Below, one piece after another: positions 57,889 through 64,000 of a stretch of 64,000 nucleotides of DNA; positions within the stretch are counted from its first letter, which is position 1, and each line of letters opens with the position of its first letter. This DNA comes from Flavobacterium caseinilyticum (lineage in GTDB: Bacteria > Bacteroidota > Bacteroidia > Flavobacteriales > Flavobacteriaceae), in contig NZ_SMFM01000009.1 of the NCBI RefSeq assembly GCF_004349085.1, forward strand, positions 1 through 64,000. The letters are read 5' to 3'. Below the pieces are notes generated by a model. It had not been told where the DNA came from. It saw only the letters and a list, made by a program, of their open reading frames with translations, and did no database searches. Both the position numbers and the translations under genes were made by a program.

Positions 57889-59352
57889 ATGAAAATAGAA
57901 AATATAAAAACACTCGGAGAATTAAAAAAATCAGGTTACGAAAGCAAAAGCATTAAAGATGAGTTGCGTTCTAATCTTAGAGAAAAAATCAAATCGGGAA
58001 AACCAACCTTTGAAGGAGTTCACGGTTTTGAAAACACGGTGATTCCTGAATTGGAGCGCGCTATTTTGTCACGCCACAACATCAATTTGTTGGGGCTTCG
58101 TGGTCAGGCCAAAACCAGATTGGCACGCAAAATGATTGAATTGCTAGACGAGTACATTCCGTTTGTGACAGGTTCCGAAATTAACGATGATCCATTGCAG
58201 CCACTTTCCCGTTTTGCAAAAGATATTATTGAAACCAAAGGCGATGAAACTCCGATTTCTTGGTTGCATAGAAGTGATCGTTTCTTTGAAAAATTAGCTA
58301 CGCCAGATGTGACCGTTGCGGATTTGATTGGAGATGTTGATCCTATAAAAGCGGCAAATTTAAAACTGTCCTATGCAGATGATCGTGTGATTCATTTCGG
58401 GATGATTCCAAGAGCGAATCGTTGTATTTTTGTAATCAACGAATTACCTGATTTGCAAGCGAGAATCCAGGTAGCGTTGTTTAATATTTTGCAGGAAGGC
58501 GATATCCAAATTCGCGGGTTCAAATTAAGAATGCCGCTCGATATGCAATTTGTTTTCACGGCAAATCCTGAGGATTATACCAATCGTGGTAGTATTGTAA
58601 CGCCATTAAAAGATAGGATAGGTTCTCAAATCCTGACGCATTATCCAGAAACTATTAAAATTGCCAGAACGATTACAGAACAGGAAGCAAAACTGGATGT
58701 AACGCAAAATGATATGGTTTACGTGCCGTCATTAGCAAGGGATTTATTGGAACAAATTAGTTTTGAAGCAAGAGAAAGCGAATATATTGATAATAAAAGC
58801 GGTGTGAGTGCTCGATTGAGTATTACTGCTTTTGAAAACTTATTAAGTACCGCAGAAAGAAGAGCACTGAAATCAGGAGCTGATAAAACAACATTGCGTT
58901 TATCCGATTTTATGGGAATTATTCCTGCTATCACCGGAAAAGTAGAGTTAGTTTATGAAGGAGAGCAGGAGGGAGCTGCCGCTGTAGCGCAACATTTATT
59001 GGGCGATGCGATTCATACTTTTTTCCCGGCTTATTTTCCGAAAATTGAAAAGTTAGAAAAAGAAGGTGTCAAAAATGCCTATACGGATATCATCGAATGG
59101 TTTTTTGCCGAAAGCGGTTTCGAATTATTAGATGATTGTTCTGATGAAGAATACGAAAGAATTTTGGGAAGTATTGTTCCGCTTGAAATTTTAATCAAGA
59201 AATACCAACCGCAATTGGAAAAAGAAGATAAATTTTTCATGAAGGAATTTATTCTTTGGGGATTGGTGGAATATAAAAAATTGAGCAAAGACCGCTTTTC
59301 TGAAGGATATCAGTTCAAGGATATCTACGGAAGTTTTATTAGTAAACTATAA
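57889..59352 (+). CDS. MoxR/magnesium-chelatase-like AAA ATPase
   Basis: 487 residues from the ATG at 57889 (MKIENIKTLGELKKSGYESKSIKDELRSNLREKIKSG). Walker A GLRGQAKTR in NINLLGLRGQAKTRLARKMIELLDEY, Walker B-like CIFVINELPDLQARIQVALFNILQEGDIQIRGFKLRMPLDMQFVFTANPEDYTNRGSIVTPLKDRIG (sensor 1 and arginine finger). Chaperone-type AAA+ module partnered with the VWA protein upstream. A Lys-Thr-Arg rather than Lys-Ser/Thr-Ser Walker A end is seen. Confidence 0.88.
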   Translation: MKIENIKTLGELKKSGYESKSIKDELRSNLREKIKSGKPTFEGVHGFENTVIPELERAILSRHNINLLGLRGQAKTRLARKMIELLDEYIPFVTGSEINDDPLQPLSRFAKDIIETKGDETPISWLHRSDRFFEKLATPDVTVADLIGDVDPIKAANLKLSYADDRVIHFGMIPRANRCIFVINELPDLQARIQVALFNILQEGDIQIRGFKLRMPLDMQFVFTANPEDYTNRGSIVTPLKDRIGSQILTHYPETIKIARTITEQEAKLDVTQNDMVYVPSLARDLLEQISFEARESEYIDNKSGVSARLSITAFENLLSTAERRALKSGADKTTLRLSDFMGIIPAITGKVELVYEGEQEGAAAVAQHLLGDAIHTFFPAYFPKIEKLEKEGVKNAYTDIIEWFFAESGFELLDDCSDEEYERILGSIVPLEILIKKYQPQLEKEDKFFMKEFILWGLVEYKKLSKDRFSEGYQFKDIYGSFISKL

Positions 59353-59375
59353 AGAACATAGTTTTTTTACCATAT

Positions 59376-59606
59376 AAGTCATTTAAGAAATTCCTTTTTT
59401 GTAGTTTCTTAAATGACTTCTATGTTTATTTATTTTTTACCACGGACTGTCATTTGATCATTTAAGATTGATTTACAATATCCAAAATGCCTAAAAAGTA
59501 CTCGCAGGAAAATTATGTAGCGTAAATTGAAGTTTTGATTTAGGCACCTAGACCCAACCATATAAGTCATTTAAGTAATTCTATTTTGTAGTTTCTTAAA
59601 TGACTT
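59376..59606. repeat. Two copies of a palindromic REP-like element
   Basis: AAGTCATTTAAGAAA (59376-59390) pairs perfectly with TTTCTTAAATGACTT (59405-59419). A second copy at 59564-59606 has the same arms with one difference (AAGTCATTTAAGTAA). Both are preceded by CCATATA or CATATA. The pattern of dispersed, identical hairpins after genes matches flavobacterial REP-like repeats; the first could also act as terminator of the ATPase gene. Confidence 0.75.
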
Positions 59607-59758
59607 AATTGTTTAAAATTGAAATCGTGCTTTTTCAATTTATATGAGCAAAGGAAAAAATTACCATTTAATTTTTTATTTATTTCAGAATCAGTCTTTA
59701 ACGATTTTTATTAGTCTACCTTGTCCCGTTGGCGGTATTTTCAGTCAATGCAAATGTC

Positions 59759-60352
59759 ATGGAAAATAGCTTTGAGGATTTAATTGCCTCTTACATTGAA
59801 AATAAAGTGGGGATATCTGAACATTTTTTGAGCACCAAATTGGCTAATAATCTAAAGCAAAACTTAATTGTTTTAAATCAAAAAAGTCTGTTGATGGAAG
59901 CTGGAATTGGCAACTCGGAGAAGGTTTCTTATGATGGCGCGATACGAAGCGATTCTATTTATTGGTTGGATAAAAAGCACAACAACGCATTCGAAAACGA
60001 ATTCTTTGCCCAAATAGAAGCTTTTATTATTTATTTGAACCAGAGTTGTTATGCCGGAATAACGGGTTATGAATTTCATTATTCGTTGTATGAATCGGGT
60101 GATTTTTATCTAAAGCACTTGGATCAATTCAAAAATAATCCCAGTCGGAAATACTCGATGATTAGCTATTTGAATAGCAATTGGCAAGAAAGTGACGGCG
60201 GTGAATTACTGATTCATCAATTGGATAACAATCAAAAAATTTCACCCACTCAGGGCAAAACCGTTTTCTTTAAAAGTGATGAATTAGTTCATGAAGTTTT
60301 GGTTACCCAAAATACCCGAATGAGCATTACAGGATGGTTGAAGAGTGATTAA
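59759..60352 (+). CDS. 2-oxoglutarate/Fe(II) oxygenase (prolyl-4-hydroxylase-like)
   Basis: 197 residues from the ATG at 59759 (MENSFEDLIASYIENKVG); the frame is also open from a TTG 30 nt earlier. The double-stranded beta-helix core shows YESGDFYLKHLDQF (H-x-D iron ligands), YSMISYLNSNWQESDGGELLIH, then TVFFKSDELVHEVLVTQNTRMSITGWL with the distal His and the 2OG-binding Arg. Likely hydroxylates a protein residue; substrate not deducible. Weak start context. Confidence 0.9.
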   Translation: MENSFEDLIASYIENKVGISEHFLSTKLANNLKQNLIVLNQKSLLMEAGIGNSEKVSYDGAIRSDSIYWLDKKHNNAFENEFFAQIEAFIIYLNQSCYAGITGYEFHYSLYESGDFYLKHLDQFKNNPSRKYSMISYLNSNWQESDGGELLIHQLDNNQKISPTQGKTVFFKSDELVHEVLVTQNTRMSITGWLKSD

Positions 60353-60371
60353 TATTTTAAAAAATAAATAC

Positions 60372-61367
60372 TCAGTTTCCCTTCATCCGCGTGACTATTT
60401 TTTGAAGCAATCGCTTCCCGTCTCTTTTACTTTTTGGAACTTCTATTGCTTTCAGTTCAGCTTTGTTTGCAATAAATTCATAACTGAAAGCAAATTGTGG
60501 GTTTTTTGGGTTGTCATTTAGCAGTCCAAAGCGCAAATCATTGAAGTATAAAGATTGATTTATTTGAGAAATGATATACCAGCCTTCACTGGCTTTCTTC
60601 AGTTTTTCGAAATCCGAATTGCCTATTAGCTGGGATTCTAAATTTTTATTTTTGCTGTAAGCAGTGAACGAAATGGGTTGTGTGTCAAAAAGAGAGTAGT
60701 CTCCCAATAAGTAATTCTCAGAAGTAGCTACGTTAGCATTCCACAAAATGACGTTGAAAGCGGTGGGTTTTACAATAATTTCAGAATAGTGGATTCCTTG
60801 TTTTAATAGCGCTTTTTCAAATTGGTTCAAGGCGTATATTTTTATAAAACAGGACAAAAGCAAATAGGAACTGCTGATGAATAACCCTCTGATGATGTAT
60901 TTTTTACGAAGTATGGTGTCTTTTTGTTTCCAGACCATAACCAATGCAATGACAAGCGGAATGGTGTACAGCGGGTCAATTACAAAAATGGTTTTTAAAG
61001 CAAACCGATAGTCCAATGGCCATAAAATTTGTGTGCCCCAAGACGTAAACATATCCAATAAAACATGGGTAAACAAACACCAAAATGCCATTGCTGTTGC
61101 TTGCATGACGTTGATTTTGTCCCTTTCTATTTTTGAAATAAGCCAACCCAATAAAGGCGATAAAAATAGAAAAAGAAAAAGGGAGTGACTGATGCCACGG
61201 TGAATCAGGACTGCATCTACAGGATTTAAAATTAATCCCACAACAATATCTAAATCTGGAATTGTTCCCAGAATTGAACCGTATAAAACCGTTTTGTTTT
61301 TAAGTTTTTTGCCAGCACAAACTTCGGCAACTGCAATTCCTAAAGCGATTTGAGTAAAAGAATCCAT
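60372..61367 (-). CDS. YdjM-like membrane-bound metal-dependent hydrolase
   Basis: 331 residues. N-terminus MDSFTQIALGIAVAEVCAGKKLKNKTVLYGSILGTIPDLDIVVGLILNPVDAVLIHRGISHSL holds the conserved PDxD and HRGxSHS motifs of DUF457/YdjM (LexA-binding inner-membrane) hydrolases, with four to five membrane helices and HVLLDMFTSWGTQILWP. C-terminal 120 residues form a soluble domain. Function in the cell unknown. Confidence 0.88.
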   Translation of the reverse strand: MDSFTQIALGIAVAEVCAGKKLKNKTVLYGSILGTIPDLDIVVGLILNPVDAVLIHRGISHSLFLFLFLSPLLGWLISKIERDKINVMQATAMAFWCLFTHVLLDMFTSWGTQILWPLDYRFALKTIFVIDPLYTIPLVIALVMVWKQKDTILRKKYIIRGLFISSSYLLLSCFIKIYALNQFEKALLKQGIHYSEIIVKPTAFNVILWNANVATSENYLLGDYSLFDTQPISFTAYSKNKNLESQLIGNSDFEKLKKASEGWYIISQINQSLYFNDLRFGLLNDNPKNPQFAFSYEFIANKAELKAIEVPKSKRDGKRLLQKIVTRMKGN

Positions 61368-61547
61368 AATGCAAAAGTAGTGGAAATCATGGAATATCTT
61401 AATGACACGAATCTAAATGTTTGTTATTCATTGAACCATTTAGTGCAAGCAATAATTGGGATGAAGAACGGAAATTCATATTAAAATTTTATAAAAGCAG
61501 CATTTGAAAGGACAATATATGGTAATTTTGCGCTCTAAAAATTTACT

Positions 61548-62402
61548 ATGTTATTTCTTATTTTAAGTATTATTTGCAGTGTCACCGTTGGAGTGTTGTT
61601 TAAAGTGGCTCGCAGATATGAAATCAGTCCTGTTCAAATTGTTGCTTGGAATTATGTATTTGCGCTTATTCTTTGTTATTTTTTCTTCAGTCCTGATGTA
61701 ACAAACTTAGTAACCTTGGCACCTTGGGGAATTTATATCCCTCTTGGGATTTTGTTGCCTGCTATCTTTCTTTTTTTGGCGGCTTCAATTAAACAAGTAG
61801 GGATTGTAAAAACAGATGCTGCCCAAAGGCTTTCCTTGTTTATTCCCATTTTAGCTGCTTGGCTGCTATTCAAAGAGGATTTTAATACACTAAAAATAGC
61901 TGCGCTGTTGGTAGCATTTCCGGCACTGTTACTAATTCTTGCTAAACCTTCCGAAAAAACAGAAAATAAATGGATCTATCCAGCGGTAGTTTTACTTGGA
62001 TTTGGAATTATAGACATCCTTTTCAAGCAAATTGCACTTCACACTACTTTGCCATATACTACGTCATTATTTGTAGTTTTTGGAATCGCGTTATTGACCA
62101 TGATTAGCGCCGTTATTTATGACGTGATAATAACTAAAATTCCATTAAACTTCAAAAATATTATTTTTGGAGGTTTAGTAGGTGTTTTCAATTTTGGAAA
62201 CATACTTTTTTATCTAAAAGCGCATAAAGCCTTCGCGGAAAATCCTTCAACGGTTTTTGCCGGTATGAACATGGGAGTAATTGTGATTGGAAGTCTTGTT
62301 GGGATTTTTGTTTTTAAGGAAAAACTATCTAAAATGAATTTCGCTGGACTTTTTCTGGCTTTACTAGCGATTATTTTAATCGTAATCTCGCAGACTATTT
62401 AA
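61548..62402 (+). CDS. EamA/DMT-superfamily transporter
   Basis: 284 residues, about 10 transmembrane helices in two EamA repeats (MLFLILSIICSVTVGVLFKVARRYEISPVQIVAWNYVFALILCYFFF and VLLGFGIIDILFKQIALHTTLPYT...GVIVIGSLVGIFVFKEKLSKMNFAGLFLALLAIILIVIS). The KEKLS...N..G end of the second repeat is typical. Drug/metabolite transporter at the inner membrane; substrate unknown. Confidence 0.88.
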   Translation: MLFLILSIICSVTVGVLFKVARRYEISPVQIVAWNYVFALILCYFFFSPDVTNLVTLAPWGIYIPLGILLPAIFLFLAASIKQVGIVKTDAAQRLSLFIPILAAWLLFKEDFNTLKIAALLVAFPALLLILAKPSEKTENKWIYPAVVLLGFGIIDILFKQIALHTTLPYTTSLFVVFGIALLTMISAVIYDVIITKIPLNFKNIIFGGLVGVFNFGNILFYLKAHKAFAENPSTVFAGMNMGVIVIGSLVGIFVFKEKLSKMNFAGLFLALLAIILIVISQTI

Positions 62403-62575
62403 AGGACAAGTTGTCGCTATAACAGTTTTCTTAAATAAATTTTGATTTTTGATTGCGCTGGTTCTTAAAGTATCAGCTTAAAATTGGTACTAAAGGCGAA
62501 TAAAAATCCCATAAAATTAAATGCATAAAATCGATGTTTTTTATGTTTTTAATTTTACGGAATCATTCTGTATTT

Positions 62576-63715
62576 TTACACTTTACCGTAAACGGGTACA
62601 ATATAATTACCATTCAAAAATGCTATCGGATCAATTTGGCTTTGGAGAATCACTCCGCTAAGAGATGTTTCCAGCAAAAGTTGTGCGACTTGGGCTAATG
62701 GCGCTGCAGTTGTAGTTTGTATTGCCCGTAATTGATGTTTCCCAACAATTTGCGGAATAATGCGCTTGGCAATTTCTCGTCGTCGTAAAACTCCTGATGC
62801 ATCTTTCCCTTCTACGGCAGCATACAAAATAATTTGGTCATCCTCAACATGTGGAATTATGGCTTCCATTTTTTCTTGTAGGCTTTTAATTGTATCTGTT
62901 GTTTCTAAATCATCTAGTTGCGTTTGTATCCACGCATAATGTCCGGGATGACGTAATGTTTTGTAATCGAGTGAACGTACTTTTCCCGACAACGCATCTG
63001 GCAAATCCGCAGCGCCACCGGAGGTGAGATCTTCCTCGTAGGTGATTCCGTCAATAATGATTGCGGCTCTTTCAGATAATGATGGTCGATTTGTTTTTTT
63101 GAAATCCCGAAGTACAATAGTGTCCTTTACATATTCAGTAGCAACACCCACGGGGCTCCAGGTAAAACCATAATAATGTGGTGCAACGGCATGATTGGTC
63201 AGCGCTCCAACTTTAAATTCCAGCTTATCTACAGCATCTACTTCAAAATCCTTGCAAAATTGTTGAAAAAGCCCATTGGCTAGTAAATCGATATATCCTG
63301 GGGCTAAGCCGGTTTGAAGTACAAAACCAGTTTTGGCATCTTTTGCCAAAGCTATTATTTGTTCGGTTTCAGCAACATATTCAGTTAGGTTGGCGTAATG
63401 CAGGTTGTAATCTTTGGCAAATTGCGCTATTCTAGGTGCTTGGCTACCCGGCAAGCAGTCAAGAATAATGTCTCCTTGACTCAGTATTGCTTTCATTTCC
63501 TCAGTTAAACCATTTTCTGCAAGATGAAAATCCTGGACTGATCCATTTTTTGTTGTTCCTTCTTGAATCCATTGAGCGACTTTTTTTGCTTTTGAATGGG
63601 TTCGATCACCAATGAAAATAGTTGGCGCTACGGTGCTCCATTCCATTAGTATCAAACCAACAGCTTCGGCAATACCGCCGGCTCCTGCTATAATAATAGT
63701 GTGATGTTTTTTCAT
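62576..63715 (-). CDS. Saccharopine dehydrogenase family NAD(P)-dependent enzyme
   Basis: 379 residues with an N-terminal Rossmann fold (TIIIAGAGGIAEAVGLILMEWSTVAPTIFIGDRTHSKAKKVAQW), DIILDCLPGSQAPRIAQFAKDYNLHYANLTEYVAETEQI and LQTGLAPGYIDLLANGLF, as in saccharopine dehydrogenase-like proteins. A catabolic lysine/aminoadipate or related imine-reducing role is possible. Bacteroidetes members are not well characterised. Confidence 0.9.
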   Translation of the reverse strand: MKKHHTIIIAGAGGIAEAVGLILMEWSTVAPTIFIGDRTHSKAKKVAQWIQEGTTKNGSVQDFHLAENGLTEEMKAILSQGDIILDCLPGSQAPRIAQFAKDYNLHYANLTEYVAETEQIIALAKDAKTGFVLQTGLAPGYIDLLANGLFQQFCKDFEVDAVDKLEFKVGALTNHAVAPHYYGFTWSPVGVATEYVKDTIVLRDFKKTNRPSLSERAAIIIDGITYEEDLTSGGAADLPDALSGKVRSLDYKTLRHPGHYAWIQTQLDDLETTDTIKSLQEKMEAIIPHVEDDQIILYAAVEGKDASGVLRRREIAKRIIPQIVGKHQLRAIQTTTAAPLAQVAQLLLETSLSGVILQSQIDPIAFLNGNYIVPVYGKV

Positions 63716-63925
63716 ATTTTAAATATACTGTTTTTTATTGGTTAAGCATTTGACTTCTAATTTAAATTACCAATCCTAAGTAAGCATTGTCAGAAAGTGA
63801 ATAAACCCTAGAAACAATAAATGCTTCTAAAAATAAGTTTTTTTTCCATCTTCGCATAGGATTTCTGTAGTCCATTTAATGGTCTTGACGGAGTGTTAAA
63901 TTTGTTGATAAAAAATTTTTCGTTT
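63716..63925. other. Divergent promoter region
   Basis: This 210-bp gap lies between the saccharopine-dehydrogenase-like gene (minus) and a possible rightward gene at 63926. It is AT-rich and I see no RNA gene or convincing promoter motif. Confidence 0.3.
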
Positions 63926-64000
63926 ATGATATCCAAAGAAGTAAAACTGTCTTTTTCTAATATCAATATAACGGCTTATTCCCTCTTTTCATTATTGGAA
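63926..64000 (+). CDS. Possible partial gene running off the window
   Basis: ATG at 63926 opens 25 codons without stop to the window edge (MISKEVKLSFSNINITAYSLFSLLE). The spacing of about 210 bp from the divergent gene fits a start. Too short to identify. Confidence 0.4.
   Translation, partial: MISKEVKLSFSNINITAYSLFSLLE

Overview
The window is low-GC DNA from a Bacteroidota bacterium, most probably Flavobacterium or a close relative. Evidence: the TAnnTTTG (-7) / TTTG (-33) promoter form typical of the phylum (clearest in front of tRNA-Tyr, TTTG-N19-TATATTTG), a Bacteroidetes-type conjugative transposon (tra genes for DUF4134/4133/4141/4138/3872 proteins), PRTRC genes, TonB receptors, TlpA/DUF4369 proteins, and the weakness of Shine-Dalgarno sites.

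Layout. (1) 1-290: end of an IS21-type element (start of istA plus four GGTGGTCA-type end repeats) that has cut off a TolC-like outer-membrane efflux gene. (2) 990-10601, all minus strand: a copper-handling island running from an HMA-AraC regulator through a CopA-type P1B ATPase, an HMA chaperone, Cys-rich and DUF3347/DUF305/haem-binding envelope proteins to a multicopper oxidase fused to a CopB-like barrel. (3) 10674-14508, minus: mobC/mobB/mobA-like coupling protein, relaxase and accessory protein, followed by an oriT-like intergenic region. (4) 15201-17052, plus: traA(ParA)-traB-traD-like genes closed by a terminator whose loop contains the traD stop. (5) 17093-21406, minus: a defence cargo, XRE regulator - OLD/TOPRIM ATPase - UvrD-like helicase, matching a Gabija (GajA-GajB) system, sitting between traD and traE. 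(6) 21612-31080, plus: traE-F-G-I-J-K-(orf)-L-M-N-O-Q, the type IV secretion machine. (7) 31208-34030: a small membrane protein, a long rod-shaped inverted-repeat/RNA candidate, a stand-alone receiver-like protein, a 108-bp tandem duplication and an IS110-family element. (8) 34156-37526, minus: CDF metal transporter, TonB receptor and Cys-rich small protein, a second metal cargo. (9) 37902-43221, minus: PRTRC cassette (ThiF, B, a 391-aa partner, C, E), DUF932 protein and SSB, a plasmid-like maintenance/replication block. (10) 44028-48230: two separate tyrosine-recombinase modules, each with a small HTH protein, the second abutting tRNA-Tyr. (11) 48520-64000: ordinary chromosome: tRNA-Tyr, a tlpA-like gene broken by an in-frame stop, small conserved flavobacterial proteins, a large PAS histidine kinase with its response regulator, YchJ, a VWA/MoxR-type AAA pair, a 2OG-Fe(II) oxygenase, a YdjM-like membrane protein, an EamA transporter and a saccharopine dehydrogenase family enzyme.

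How it works together: regions 1-10 look like one integrative and conjugative element (perhaps with a second integrase module stacked beside it) joined to the chromosome near the 3' end of tRNA-Tyr. Its left end is outside the window. Its cargo is copper/heavy-metal tolerance and an anti-phage system. The least explained parts are the 31.9-32.1 kb rod-like structure, the tandem repeat and possible guide RNA next to the IS110 transposase, the repeat-rich integrase upstream regions, and the unknown gene between traK and traL.
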